From JACVRW01 sp963728155 (GTDB taxonomy: Bacteria; Actinomycetota; Thermoleophilia; Solirubrobacterales; Thermoleophilaceae), in assembly GCA_963728155.1 (NCBI GenBank), contig CAVSJF010000006.1, positions 372,001-436,000 of the forward strand: 64,000 bases of DNA. The letters are read 5' to 3'. The notes under the pieces were generated by a model. The model was not told where the DNA came from. It did no database searches and saw only the letters and a program-made list of their open reading frames with translations. Position 1 is the first letter of the stretch, and the number at the start of each line of letters is the position of its first letter. Below, in pieces: positions 35,201 to 44,635 of this stretch. Both the position numbers and the translations under genes were made by a program.

Positions 35201-35227
35201 GACGAGATAGAGGCGCCGCCTGTGACA
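35201..35227 (-). promoter_or_regulatory. ECF41-type promoter of the SDR-sigma factor operon
   Basis: On the minus strand TGTCACA (35227-35221) is followed after 16 nt by CGTC (35204-35201), about 32 nt upstream of the SDR start codon. This is the -35/-10 pair described, as I recall, for ECF41 sigma factors, and the sigma gene itself is the second gene of the operon. The match supports positive autoregulation. Confidence 0.75.
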
Positions 35228-35262
35228 GGAACCTCTTGCGCGCCGGCGAGCGTAGTGGTGGT

Positions 35263-36477
35263 GTGAAGATCCCGGTTCTAGTGGTGGCTGTGCTTGTCGT
35301 TGCCGGCGGAGCGGCTCCGGCAACGGGATTCGCCCCGCTCATCGGAGTGGACACTCGGGGTCAGCTAGTCCGTCTCGACAGCTCGTCGCTTCGCCCCGTT
35401 TCTCGGGGCTTACCCGCACCGACCAGGTTCGTGTGGGACTACGAGTTCTCGCCGAGTGGGCGGTATCTGGCGGTCGGGGACGAGGCACGCAGCCGATTAG
35501 TGCTGTTCGACGTCCGACGTTGGCGTTCGCTGGGCAGTGTTCGCCTCCCCAGCCCCTATCCCGGACGGTACGGGGGTGCCGGGCCAATGCAGTGGGTCGG
35601 GCCCCGGCGCCTGCTCGTGATGACGGGGTCGCCCTGGACCGAACAGACAGCGGTGGTGATCGACCCGCGCGAGCGGCGGGTGGTGCGGCGCGTCCGTTGG
35701 CGTGGCCTGGCGCTTGACTCGGACGAGGTCCGTCGTGGCCTGGTGCTGCTGGCTCCTCCTTCACCCACTCGGCTAGGCCCGGTTCGGCTGGTGCACGTCA
35801 CGGTCGGCGGCCGGGTGAGGTCGGTTCGGCTCGACCGAATCGAGGCCGGCCAAGGCCGCGGGGACGACGGCCGCGGTCGTGTCCTGCATCCAGCGCTCGC
35901 TGTCGACCAGCGAGGCCATCGCGCCTTCGTCGTAGCCGCCGACCGCGAACTGGTCGCCGAGGTCGACCTGCGGAGCCGGAGCGTCGCTTACCACGATCTC
36001 CTCGGGCCCCGCGCCGCGGCCAAGGGCGGTCCCAGCGAGAGCTTCGCCCGCAGCGCGCACTGGCTCGGGGCCGGCACGCTGGCCGTGTCCGGCGAGGACC
36101 TGCCCGCGAGCGCAACACCGAGCCGCGCGTACCCCATTGCCCACGGTCTGAGACTGGTCGACACGCGGACCTGGACGAGCCGGACGATCGACCCCGAGGC
36201 CCAGACCTTCGACGTGGCGGGCCGCCTGCTGCTGGCGAGGCGCTGGTACGCCGAACAGGGCCGCCCGCCGATGGGCGTGGCTGCTTACGACTTCACGGGC
36301 AAGCCCCGCTGGCGCCGTTTCGCGGGCTCCAACGCGCTGGTGTGGGCCCCCGGCGGCCGGCGCGTGTACGTGGACGTGGGAGATCACGGCGAGCGCCGCA
36401 CCCACGTCGTCGACCTCTCAAGCGGGCGCACGGTCCGCCGGCTGCCTTACAGGCGGCTGACTCTGCTTCGGCGCTAG
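35263..36477 (+). CDS. Secreted beta-propeller protein of unknown function
   Basis: A 404-residue exported protein with a signal peptide (KIPVLVVAVLVVAGGAAPAT) and repeated blade-like segments, for example WDYEFSPSGRYLAVGDEARS, QTAVVIDPRERRVVRRV, GLRLVDTRTWTSRTIDPEAQ and NALVWAPGGRRVYVDVGD. It resembles YncE/WD40-like propellers without a recognisable active site. GTG at 35263 is the start. It is divergent from the ECF41 operon, with 93 nt between start codons. It is the second secreted propeller in this window. Confidence 0.75.
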   Translation: MKIPVLVVAVLVVAGGAAPATGFAPLIGVDTRGQLVRLDSSSLRPVSRGLPAPTRFVWDYEFSPSGRYLAVGDEARSRLVLFDVRRWRSLGSVRLPSPYPGRYGGAGPMQWVGPRRLLVMTGSPWTEQTAVVIDPRERRVVRRVRWRGLALDSDEVRRGLVLLAPPSPTRLGPVRLVHVTVGGRVRSVRLDRIEAGQGRGDDGRGRVLHPALAVDQRGHRAFVVAADRELVAEVDLRSRSVAYHDLLGPRAAAKGGPSESFARSAHWLGAGTLAVSGEDLPASATPSRAYPIAHGLRLVDTRTWTSRTIDPEAQTFDVAGRLLLARRWYAEQGRPPMGVAAYDFTGKPRWRRFAGSNALVWAPGGRRVYVDVGDHGERRTHVVDLSSGRTVRRLPYRRLTLLRR

Positions 36478-36511
36478 GCGAGTCGAAGGCAGCCGTAGAC
36501 TGGCGCCGACG

Positions 36512-36943
36512 ATGCGTCCTCAGCCGCTGATCTCGGTCACCGACGTACCGCTGAGCAGTCTCTGGTACCAGCAGCTGCTCGGCTGCGAGAGCGCCCACGG
36601 CGGTGAGGAGTACGAGCGGCTCGTCCACCGCGGGAAGCTCGTCCTACAGCTGCACAACTTCGACGTGGAGCACCACCACGGCAGGATCGGTGACGCATCG
36701 TCGCGGCCCTACGGGAACGGCGTCGCACTCTGGTTCGAGATCGACGACTTCGACAAGGCAGCCAGTCGCGCCGAGACGCTCAAGGCCGACATCGTCCGGC
36801 CACCGCACCGCAACCCGCCCGATGGCCCCGGCGGGCCGGCCCACCGCGAGCTGTGGCTCCGCGACCCGGACGGCTACCTCGTCGTGCTGGCCAGCCCTGA
36901 TGGCGAGTCCCCCTGGCCGGATCCGCGGCTGCCGGCTCAGTGA
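36512..36943 (+). CDS. VOC superfamily protein
   Basis: A 143-residue VOC protein: ISVTDVPLSSLWYQQLLGCE, VLQLHNFDVEHHHGRIGD, ALWFEIDDFDKAASRAETLK and the closing LWLRDPDGYLVVLASPDG. His and Glu residues suited to metal binding are present, but pairing is uncertain. It starts 34 nt after the propeller stop and may share its transcript. It is the fifth VOC-fold protein in the window. Confidence 0.85.
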   Translation: MRPQPLISVTDVPLSSLWYQQLLGCESAHGGEEYERLVHRGKLVLQLHNFDVEHHHGRIGDASSRPYGNGVALWFEIDDFDKAASRAETLKADIVRPPHRNPPDGPGGPAHRELWLRDPDGYLVVLASPDGESPWPDPRLPAQ

Positions 36944-36983
36944 ACCCAAGTCCGCGACTGGTTCAACGCCCCCGTTTGAGAAT

Positions 36984-37193
36984 GTGCAGCCGCGCCCCCT
37001 TCCGGAGCGCTTTGCCGCCGAGGGCGACATCGTGGTCGGCCTTGGCACAACCGAGACCCGGTGGATCGAGTCAGGAGAAGTCAGCCAAGAAATCGAGAGC
37101 GCGGGGCCCTACAGGTTTCGCGACGGCAAGATCACCGCATGGCGGCCGTTTGAAAGTCATGCCGCCGCGCTGAAGGCGACCGGGCTGGAATAA
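36984..37193 (+). pseudogene. SnoaL-like (NTF2-fold) remnant
   Basis: A 69-codon open frame whose text (AAEGDIVVGLGTTETRWIES through GPYRFRDGKITAWRPFESHA) is the second half of an NTF2-fold SnoaL-like domain, normally about 130 residues. The first half is missing; only 40 nt separate it from the upstream VOC stop. It is probably a truncated remnant, or a fused end of the VOC gene after an indel. Confidence 0.55.
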
Positions 37194-37208
37194 CCACCGC
37201 GCGAGTTC

Positions 37209-37682
37209 TCAGGCGAGCGCGGCGACTGCCTCGACCTCGACCGGCATGCCGAACGGCAGCTCGCCGGCGCCAATCGCTGAACGCGCGTGGCGCCCTGCAT
37301 CGCCCCACAAAGCCAGGATCAAGTCGCTGAAGCCGTTGATCGCGGCCGGCGTCACGTTGAATTCCTCCGCGCACTTGACGAAGCCAAGCGCCTTGACCCA
37401 GCCGGTCACGCGGTCGAGCTCTCCGAGTTCGCGCTTGAGCGATGCGAGGATGGACAGCCCTGTCGCGCGCGCAGCAGCGTAGGCCTCCTCGACGGAGACC
37501 TCGCCCCCGACGCGACCGGTGACGAGCAACCGGTCGCCGTCGAACGGCCCGTGGCCTAAGACGTATGCGAGATCACCGTGGACGCGGACCATCTCGAATG
37601 GCAGCCGCACACCCGGCGGCGCCGCCACCGGAGCTGGAAGCTGGAGCCCCAGCTCAGCCAGCCGGTCCTCGATCAAGCCCAT
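37209..37682 (-). CDS. RidA/YjgF-family protein
   Basis: A 157-residue protein of the RidA/YjgF/L-PSP family, many of which deaminate reactive enamine/imine intermediates. It has an N-terminal extension (IEDRLAELGLQLPAPVAAPP) and shows VYVLGHGPFDG-like text (DLAYVLGHGPFDGDRLLVTG), AYAAARATGLSILASLKREL, WVKALGFVKCAEEFN and the closing ARSAIGAGELPFGMPVEVEA. Here the usual catalytic Arg is replaced within RSAIGAGELPFG by an atypical context, so activity is uncertain. It stands alone. Confidence 0.87.
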   Translation of the reverse strand: MGLIEDRLAELGLQLPAPVAAPPGVRLPFEMVRVHGDLAYVLGHGPFDGDRLLVTGRVGGEVSVEEAYAAARATGLSILASLKRELGELDRVTGWVKALGFVKCAEEFNVTPAAINGFSDLILALWGDAGRHARSAIGAGELPFGMPVEVEAVAALA

Positions 37683-37719
37683 CGCCGCAGCTTGCCACGG
37701 CCGCGCGCACGGCGCTACG

Positions 37720-38000
37720 GCGATCTACGTGGGGACAACGATCCCGTCGTCACGAGCGTGTCGCCATTCGATCAGCTCGACGCAGCGACCGTCGGTCGGC
37801 GTGGCGGGTGAGGAAGATCCCGTCTATCTCGCGCCGGACACCGTCCTCGGCAGCCCCGCCTCAGGCGGGTCGAACAGCGTGCTCCCAGAACACCCCGTGC
37901 TCGGTGAACAGCCCGACGAGGCGCTCGGTGTCGGCTTACTCCGAGCCGCGCACGTTACGCCCGCCGAAAGGCTTCGTCGCTTCGAACGAACCTGAGGAGA
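37720..38000 (-). pseudogene. Possible decayed NTF2-like coding remnant
   Basis: No intact gene fits between the RidA-like and HNH genes. Minus-strand fragments in different frames, ADTERLVGLFTEHGVFWEHA and CVELIEWRHARDDGIVVPT before a TAG near 37726, resemble pieces of a SnoaL/NTF2-like protein. Several shifts and a stop interrupt them, and a GGCGGG/CCCGCC hairpin lies in the middle. The assignment is weak; the stretch could be plain non-coding DNA. Confidence 0.3.
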
Positions 38001-38046
38001 GCGACCTAGGCGCTGAAGGGGCGGACTCTACTCGGGAATGGGTCAG

Positions 38047-38565
38047 TCATTCGCCGATCTTGTGCTCACCAAGAACCTCTCGCGTGACCGCTTGAAGGAG
38101 GAAATCGAGCTGCGTGTACGCTCGATCGCGGTACCCGTCGAGCGCCCACTGCCCAAGCGGATCGGGTCCTAACTGGCGATGAAAGTCGCAGTGGTGAAAA
38201 GGGCAGAGGAGCTCGAGCTCTCGATCGAGCTCGTAGCCGAGGTTGCATCGTCCGTCATCGTGCAGGTACACGAGATGGTGTACGTGCAAGGAGCGCGGCT
38301 CGGCCGCACAGATCCGGTCGAGGTAGCAGCACATCGTGCCCTCGCGGTAGCGCCGCCAGCGATAGGCGGCGCTACGCCACGCCCACCACTCACCTCGCAA
38401 GTAGGAGGGGTAGAACTCACCCGCAGCGCCGTAGCCATCCGGGAGGTCAGGTAAGTGACGAGGGTCGTAGAGACTTGGAGCCGTGCCGGACGGGGCGGCT
38501 GTCGGGGACCAGGATCGCGAGGTGGCCACACCAACAAAATCTACCCTTAGCGCGACGGGGAGCAA
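38047..38565 (-). CDS. HNH-type nuclease-like protein
   Basis: Up to 172 residues. The core is a zinc-finger/HNH pattern: MCCYLDRICAAEPRSLHVHH, then VYLHDDGRCNLGYELDREL, and LLCPFHHCDFHRQLG, giving Cys pairs and the His-His with a downstream His. Such stand-alone HNH proteins are often endonucleases of mobile or defence origin, but many are uncharacterised. The N-terminal 40 residues look unconserved, so the real start may be internal. No neighbouring restriction or phage genes are visible. Confidence 0.65.
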   Translation of the reverse strand: MLPVALRVDFVGVATSRSWSPTAAPSGTAPSLYDPRHLPDLPDGYGAAGEFYPSYLRGEWWAWRSAAYRWRRYREGTMCCYLDRICAAEPRSLHVHHLVYLHDDGRCNLGYELDRELELLCPFHHCDFHRQLGPDPLGQWALDGYRDRAYTQLDFLLQAVTREVLGEHKIGE

Positions 38566-38865
38566 CCGGAGCTCCTGGGAGGGGTACCGTGCTTCGTGCT
38601 CCCCTCGACCTCGGGGGCGGCACGCGGATATGGGCAGGATGGAGTCGTTGACTCCGAGACGTCGCGGTAACTCGGAATCGCCCTCGACGCTGACTCACGG
38701 GTTGGCGAGCCCATGCCGTCGCGGCCCCGTGCTGCACGGTGATGCGCTACTCGGTCGAGTCGCACTTTCCCAGCGCGCCGGCAGCGCCCCCGTCCGCGGG
38801 CTAAAGCCTGCCCGCGACCCGACCGATACGGAGCCGTGTCCGTAGTTCCCGTCCTTGGAGATGAC
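38566..38865. other. 300-nt interval without a recognisable gene
   Basis: Open frames here lack conserved text or ribosome sites. I see no repeat, tRNA or riboswitch. It presumably holds the promoter of the allene-oxide-cyclase-like gene starting at 38866. Confidence 0.5.
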
Positions 38866-39373
38866 ATGTCCCGCTCCCGCCTCGCCGGCCGTGCGCTGAC
38901 CGCCTCGATCACAGCCACAGGACTCCTGCTCGGCTCCAGCGCTGGAAGCGCCCTCGCGCAGGACGACGACGTGACCACGCTGCGGGTCACGACGAAGAAC
39001 ATCGAGGTCACCGTGGTGGACCTCGGACCTCCCGGAAAGAGTTCCGGTGACCTCTACGTCTACACCGGCACCGTCCATCGGAACGGCAAGCGAATCGGTC
39101 GCATCCACGGGTCCAACACCTCGATCAGGGTCAAGGGCCGTCGCGAGACCGTCTCGGGCCAGCTCACGATGCAGCTCGGCAACGGCAACCAGATCGTCGC
39201 CGGCGGGCTCAGCGCCTATCCCAGCGACGACAACATGCGGGTTCATCGTCGGCAAGCCGTTCACGCGCGCCATGCTCGGCGGCACCGGGCGCTACGCGGG
39301 CGCTCGCGGCACACTCACCACAACCCGCCAGCCGAGCGGCAACTACAAGCAGGTCTTCCGCCTGCTCGACTAG
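38866..39373 (+). CDS. Secreted allene-oxide-cyclase/dirigent-like barrel protein (one frameshift)
   Basis: A protein of about 168 residues. It has a signal peptide (AGRALTASITATGLLLGSSA, then SALAQ) and a beta-barrel domain like the allene oxide cyclase/dirigent group: SGDLYVYTGTVHRNGKRIGR, VSGQLTMQLGNGNQIVAGGL and FTRAMLGGTGRYAGARGTLT. A one-base insertion in a ggg run at about 39240 joins the frames; VGKPFTRAMLGGTGRYAGAR is the family hallmark and lies after the shift. Bacterial members have no established reaction. A GGAG ribosome site precedes ATG 38866. Confidence 0.77.
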
Positions 39374-39660
39374 CAGCAAGGCAGCACCGGCCCGGCCACG
39401 TCACCCAACCGCTGCTCCACGCGCGAAGCAGCAGTCCGCGTCGGGCCAGGCCGCCTAGTGGTTGGCATGGGAAGCAGCAGCGCGGGCTGCATGTGCGTCC
39501 GCTTGCGCTAGCAGGCGAAAGCGCAAGTCGACGCGGCAGGGGCGCGGCACCCGGAACGAGCGGACCGCCGCGGGTAGTTCCGATGCTGCGCTCGTCTGGT
39601 CGGTAGTTCATCCGATCCGTAGGAGGTCGTCGCGCGGTCGCCGAGCGAAGATGCCGAGTC

Positions 39661-41045
39661 ATGGCGGATGACGAAATGACCGCCGAAGGCGCGCCGGTCG
39701 ATCCGGGTGCGCTGATCCGAAGCCGGCAGTACCGCGTGATCCTCGTGTTCGCGGCGATCATCGGCGTGGTGGTCTCGCTGGCGGCGTGGGCGTTCCTGGA
39801 ACTCGTCCACGGCATCCAGGTGGGCGTCTACGAGGAACTGCCGGGCGATCTGGGCTTCGACTCGGCGCCCTGGTGGTGGCCGCTGCCGTGGCTGGCGATC
39901 GCTGGGCTGCTCACCGCGATCGCGATCACGCGACTTCCCGGCACCGGCGGCCACGTACCGGCGAACGGTCTGAGCAGCGGTGGCGGGCCGACGCAGCCGA
40001 TCGAGCTGCCTGGCGTTCTCGTGGCCGCGCTGGCGACGCTGGGGCTCGGCCTCGTGCTGGGACCGGAGGCGCCGCTGATCGCGCTCGGGATGGGTCTCGG
40101 CGTGTTGGCCGTGCGGCGAGCCAAGCGCGACGCGCCCGAGCAGCTTGTCATGGTCATGGCCGCCGCCGGGAGCTTCGCTGCGATCTCGACCGTGTTCGGG
40201 TCGCCGGTGATCGGGGCCGTGATCCTGATCGAGGCGGCAGGGCTCGGAGGGGCAAGGCTGCCGGTCGTCCTCCTTCCTGGCCTGATCGCCGCCGGCCTGG
40301 GCTCGCTCGTGTTCATCGGCCTGGGAGCGTGGACGGGGCTGAGCACGAGCGCCTGGGCGCTGAGCCCGTTCGACCTGCCGGCGTTCTCGCAGCCGACCGC
40401 GGTCCACTTCCTTTGGGCGGTGGCCCTTGCCGTTGCGCGGCCATCGTCGTGTTCGCGATCGTCGAGCTCGCCCGGGTCATTGCGCCGCTCGTCGCGCGCC
40501 GCCCGGTGCTGCTCACCACCATCGCCGGGCTAGTCGTCGGCGGGCTCGCGATCGCCTTCAACCAGGTGACCGACCAGTCGACCGACGCCGTGCTCTTCTC
40601 CGGCCAGGACGCCTTCGGTGAGCTGCTCAAGGACGCGCCCAACCTGTCCCTGTCGGTCTTCGCCTGGCTGCTCGTCTTCAAGGGCGTCGCCTGGAGCATC
40701 TCGCTCGGCAACTTCCGCGGCGGCCCGACATTCCCAGCGCTGTTCCTCGGCACCGTCGCGGGACTGCTCGCCGGTCACCTGCCCGGGCTCTCCGAGACAC
40801 CGGCGGTCGCGGTGCTGATGGGCGCCGCCTGCGTGTCGATGCTGCGGCTTCCGCTGTCCTCCGTCGTCATCGCGCTCCTGCTGACGTCGTCGGCCGGGCT
40901 CGCCGTCGGCCCGCTGATAATCGTCGCGGTCACGACGGCGTACATCACCACCGAGGTGCTCGCCGCGCGCCTCGGCGCAGGCCGCCAGCGCGCACCGGCT
41001 GAGGAGCCCGCGCCGGTCCTCGCCGCGACGCCGACGAAGGCCTGA
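39661..41045 (+). CDS. ClC-family chloride channel/transporter (one frameshift)
   Basis: A multi-spanning ClC-type anion channel or Cl-/H+ exchanger of about 461 residues after correction near 40437 (in gttgcgcggcc). Family signatures are seen as TGGHVPANGLSSGGG (the GSGIP position), LVLGPEAPLIALGMGLGVLA (GxEGP position, here GPEAP) and GNFRGGPTFPALFLGTVAGL (GxFxP position). No C-terminal CBS domains. The altered selectivity motifs mean ion preference is uncertain (chloride or fluoride). It stands alone in an accessory region. Confidence 0.85.
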
Positions 41046-41190
41046 GCATCGCTCGGTAGCCGCGCTATCGCATTGAGGCAGAAGCGGTAGTCCGCAGCGC
41101 AGTGGCGCCGACTAGCGCTTTGGACGAAAAGCGAAAAAACGCACCTCGCGTGGCCTGAATCAGGCCGTGGGGCAAAATGCTGCCGAGGTG

Positions 41191-41574
41191 ATGAAGCGGG
41201 CGACCATCCACTTCGACGGCGGCGGGCAGAGTCCCGGCCCGGTAACGGCTGCCTGCACTGTCGAGCTGAGCGACGGCTCCTTCGACGAGGACGTCAAGCG
41301 GTTTGACCAGGGGACCCACAACACCGCCGAGTGGCACGCGCTGATCCTCGGGCTCCGTATGGCGCTCAAGCACGGCGAGCGGCATGTGGTGGTCAAGGGC
41401 GACTCGATGCTTGTGGTGAAGCAAATCAACCGCGAGTGGAAAACAAAGAATGCGGCTCTGCAGGCTCTGCGGGCGCAGGCAGAGGAGCTGTTGGCGGTCT
41501 TCGAGACTTGGCGCGTCGAGTGGATTCCGCGCAAGGAGAACCGGCGCACCGACGAGCTGGGGCGGGCGCAATGA
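41191..41574 (+). CDS. RNase H-like (RNase HI-fold) protein
   Basis: A 127-residue protein with the RNase HI core: ATIHFDGGGQSPGPVTAACT (first Asp), THNTAEWHALILGLRMALKH (catalytic Glu), VVVKGDSMLVVKQINREWKT (Asp in KGDS) and the C-terminal WIPRKENRRTDELGRA (last Asp). All four acidic positions appear present, so it may cut RNA in RNA-DNA hybrids. ATG at 41191 is preferred; a GTG at 41167 is in frame. A GGCCTGA/TCAGGCC palindrome lies just upstream. Confidence 0.85.
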   Translation: MKRATIHFDGGGQSPGPVTAACTVELSDGSFDEDVKRFDQGTHNTAEWHALILGLRMALKHGERHVVVKGDSMLVVKQINREWKTKNAALQALRAQAEELLAVFETWRVEWIPRKENRRTDELGRAQ

Positions 41575-41814
41575 GCCCTGGGCCCTGTGTGTGCGTTGGC
41601 GGCCACTGCCGCTTTGGACGGGGAGCAGCCATCTTCGAGTGCTCGCGACCGACTTGCGGAGTTCGCGCATGGCAGCAGTCCGGGGTGACGGGTCTTGCTA
41701 GAGGACGCCCGCGGATGCCTTGCAGCGTTTCGGGATGAGATACGCACGACGCCGACTCGCCGCGCGCTGCCGCCCGCGCGCTCGCCTGTGCGTCCATAGC
41801 GCCAGAATGGCGCC

Positions 41815-42462
41815 GTGCCCGTTGAAGCGTTTTCAGCTCTGGCCGCGCGGAGCGCACCCTCGCTCGACGAGCTGGCGCTTGCGCTGGCGGGCGAGTTCCG
41901 GCCGGTGGACGCCGACGCCGCCCTTGCCGAGCTCGATCGGCTTGGGTCGGAGCTCGCGCCGGCCGCGGGCGACGGGCCGGCGCTCCAGGCCGAGGCCATG
42001 CGCGAGCTGCTGGGCGAGCGGCACGGGTTCGTAGGCGAGCGCGGCGAGTACGACCATCCAGACAACTCGATGCTCGACCTCGTGCTCGAGCGCCGCAAGG
42101 GGTTACCGATCCTGCTGTCAGTCGTCTACGTAGAGGTCGCCCGGCGTGCCGGGATCGCGCTTAGCGGCGTCGGACTGCCGGGCCACTTCGTCGTCGGCCA
42201 CTTCGGGCACGCGCCGCCGTTGCTGCTCGACCCCTTCGACGGCGGCACGCCGTTGGCGCGGCCTGAGCGCCCGCTCGAGCCTTGGGGTTCGCACGAGACC
42301 GCGCTTCGGATGCTCAACAACCTGGTTGGCTCCTACCAGCGCCGAGCAGACCTCGCCCGCGCCATCCGCGCCGCCGAGCTGCGCCTCGAACTCCCCACGA
42401 GCGAGCCCGACAGAGATGCCCTCACCACCCAACTGAACTCGCTGCGGGCCATCCTCAACTAA
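41815..42462 (+). CDS. Transglutaminase-like SirB1-family protein
   Basis: A 215-residue protein with the SirB1/transglutaminase-like domain: ERGEYDHPDNSMLDLVLERR, KGLPILLSVVYVEVARRAGI, GVGLPGHFVVGHFG and LLLDPFDGGTPLA. A C-terminal helical tail (TALRMLNNLVGSYQRRADLA) carries the tetratricopeptide-like segment typical of the family. The usual catalytic Cys is not obvious (Ser in LLSVVYVE), so the activity is unknown. GTG at 41815 is the start. Confidence 0.82.
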   Translation: MPVEAFSALAARSAPSLDELALALAGEFRPVDADAALAELDRLGSELAPAAGDGPALQAEAMRELLGERHGFVGERGEYDHPDNSMLDLVLERRKGLPILLSVVYVEVARRAGIALSGVGLPGHFVVGHFGHAPPLLLDPFDGGTPLARPERPLEPWGSHETALRMLNNLVGSYQRRADLARAIRAAELRLELPTSEPDRDALTTQLNSLRAILN

Positions 42463-42678
42463 GCCGGACAGGCAAAGAGCCCGTTGAGCTGGCACCGGGT
42501 GCCGCAAGACCCGCCAGGCAGAAGCCCAACGGGCGGCTGCGTTGAGGCTCACAAAGACGCCCGCAGTGGGACGAACAGCAGACGTGAGCGTAGCTCTCGG
42601 TTGACGCGCAAAGCGGCACTCGAGGCCGGAGTCCTCCTGTGCATGGAGAGCGGTACTTGTGGTGGCGGGCGCGCGGGG

Positions 42679-44145
42679 CTAGGCGCGTTCGATGTCGCCC
42701 GGAATCCAGGTTTTCTCGAACCACGGCTCTAGCGGGCCGTAGAGCCGCAGGATGGCGAACCATCCCTTGCTGGGGACTGTCTGGATCCAGTTGCTCTCGC
42801 CGCCGCTCGGTGCGCTGGGGCCGAAGTGAAGGTCGACCGAACCGTCCTCGTTGTATTTGAGGTCGCCGGTTTGGTTGTTGCGGCTTGGGAATGGCTGGCC
42901 TGTTTGCAGTTCCGATCGGGTCTGAGGGTCGTAGACGACGATGGACCAGAAGTCTTTGGCGGGTACGTTGGGTGGGAGGGTGAGCCGGTAGTTGTCGTGT
43001 CCGGCGAGCAGGGCTCCGTCAGCATCTTTGCTCGTGATGGCGTACTGCGAACCGGCGCCGACCATCTTGAGGGCCATCGCGGGCGTGTTGACGGTCGCCT
43101 GGTAGAAGAACAGCGTCCTGGCGTCGAGGTCGCGACCCTTGCGTCCATCGCCGCCCAGCCAGCGGTAGTCAGCGCCGATGAACCCCGTTGTCCACTGCCT
43201 GTCGTCAAAGACGCGGGCATCGGGATCGCGTGTCTGGAAGGAGATCGCCCGCGCGGTCGCGTTGCCAACTTGGGCCGCCTCGGTCAGGGTGTCGCGCATC
43301 CGTTGACCTGGCTCGAACGGATGGTCCTTCGTGATCCCGATCGACGCGAGCAGCCCGCGGGTCTCATCGTCGATCACTCCGAGCGGCTCGCGGCGGATGA
43401 CCTCGGCAATCTCGTCGTAGAAGCCGAAGTCGTTGGCGTGGATCGTGTTCATAGGCCGCTCGGAGATGGAGATGAACTCCATGTCGGGCGGGTCGGCCGC
43501 TTCCGATAGGGGGTAGATCTTGACTTTCTCAGTGAACAACGCCGTCGCGGCATCGGTCTTGCCGTCGACCAGGAAGCCGCGTAGAACAAGCCAATTGATG
43601 TGACTCGGCGACTCGGCGACGAACATGCCGTCCGGCCTCTTGCCGTCATAGCCCGGCGGAACGATCAGATACGTACCGCCGGCGCCACGGTCGGGACCCG
43701 GAGCGCCCATATCGACCACAAACCTGAACCAGGAGTCGTTCACCGTGCCCGGCCCGCAACCCGGAGGGATCTCTAGGACCGTCGGCCCGTCGTGGTCCAG
43801 ATCGAGGATCGCCAGCGCGTAGACGGTGTCGGTGTTCCCCGTCAGAAAGAGCAGGTTCGAGTCGGCGAGGCGATCGGCGATCGCGACCTTGTTGCAGGCG
43901 TCGCAGCCGATCTCGATCAGACCCCTGCGCATGGCCTCGAGCGAAGCCGCCGGAACGCACTGCAAGAACACCTCGACACCTCTGAGAAAGTCGAGGTTGT
44001 CAAACAGCCGAGCCGCGGTCTCCGCGGAGGGAAGGCCGTCTTGGAACTCGAATGTTCCGAGCCGCGTCTCGACGCGCTCCGGCGTCATGATCTTCGACGG
44101 GATCGGTGTGTTGTATCCGGGTGGCGTGGGCTCGACCGTTGTCAA
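42679..44145 (-). CDS. DUF1254/DUF1214 domain-containing protein
   Basis: A 488-residue protein of the DUF1254 + DUF1214 pair. The N-terminal domain has SAETAARLFDNLDFLRGVEV and GNTDTVYALAILDLDHDGPT, then LEIPPGCGPGTVNDSWFRFV. The C-terminal domain has NYRLTLPPNVPAKDFWSIVV, then LDLHFGPSAP-like text and GWFAILRLYGPLEPWF. No signal peptide is evident. The family is widespread but its role is unknown. It stands alone in the accessory stretch. ATG at 44145 is used; an internal ATG at 44088 is possible. Confidence 0.9.
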   Translation of the reverse strand: MTTVEPTPPGYNTPIPSKIMTPERVETRLGTFEFQDGLPSAETAARLFDNLDFLRGVEVFLQCVPAASLEAMRRGLIEIGCDACNKVAIADRLADSNLLFLTGNTDTVYALAILDLDHDGPTVLEIPPGCGPGTVNDSWFRFVVDMGAPGPDRGAGGTYLIVPPGYDGKRPDGMFVAESPSHINWLVLRGFLVDGKTDAATALFTEKVKIYPLSEAADPPDMEFISISERPMNTIHANDFGFYDEIAEVIRREPLGVIDDETRGLLASIGITKDHPFEPGQRMRDTLTEAAQVGNATARAISFQTRDPDARVFDDRQWTTGFIGADYRWLGGDGRKGRDLDARTLFFYQATVNTPAMALKMVGAGSQYAITSKDADGALLAGHDNYRLTLPPNVPAKDFWSIVVYDPQTRSELQTGQPFPSRNNQTGDLKYNEDGSVDLHFGPSAPSGGESNWIQTVPSKGWFAILRLYGPLEPWFEKTWIPGDIERA

Positions 44146-44375
44146 CTCGGGCTCCTGTCAGCGCACGAACGATTTCCGCCGGGCCCAGCGGCCCGGTTCA
44201 CCGCCGGAAACTACGTGCGTCGGCCTTCCCCGGCGTCACCCACCAGGGTGATGTTGGACACGAGAGGCCGCCCGGGTCATGGTCGATGGTGAATCGCCCG
44301 ATCGGGGTGACGCTGAGCAGCCGGCGCACGTCCACAGTTCGTCGTTGTGGAACCAGGACCTCACGGGGGCTGAGG

Positions 44376-44588
44376 ATGCTGATCGCCCTGCTGGCCGTGC
44401 TCGGCGTCAATCTCGTCGTCATCGTCGTGCTTTTGGCGGTGGTGTTGGCGCGCAAGCGGTGGGTGAAGCGCCAGCCCGGCGCTCTCACCTTGCCGCTCCA
44501 CTTCTCCTTTGGACGATGGGCAGCAGTCGACACGCTGCTCGCTCGAGTGCTGCGCTTGCCTCAAGAAGAAGCCCGACCGGGCGCATGA
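44376..44588 (+). CDS. Small single-pass membrane protein
   Basis: A 70-residue protein: one N-terminal membrane helix (LIALLAVLGVNLVVIVVLLA) with a positively charged end (ARKRWVKRQPGALT), then a short cytoplasmic domain. GAGG lies just upstream of the ATG. The helix and positive-inside rule look genuine, but there is no family match that I can make. It may be a real small gene. Confidence 0.5.
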   Translation: MLIALLAVLGVNLVVIVVLLAVVLARKRWVKRQPGALTLPLHFSFGRWAAVDTLLARVLRLPQEEARPGA

Positions 44589-44635
44589 CAAAGAAAGCAC
44601 TGCGGCCGCCGCGCTGCGAGGCCCAACCGGGCCCG

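Noticed and set aside
33355..35262. Long open frame antisense to the sigma factor and SDR genes, in frame with the propeller gene
   Set aside because: No domain text; the real gene begins at the GTG at 35263 with a signal peptide.
38047..38565. HNH protein as part of a restriction or phage defence system
   Set aside because: No methyltransferase, specificity, helicase or phage genes are nearby; only a stand-alone HNH call is supported.
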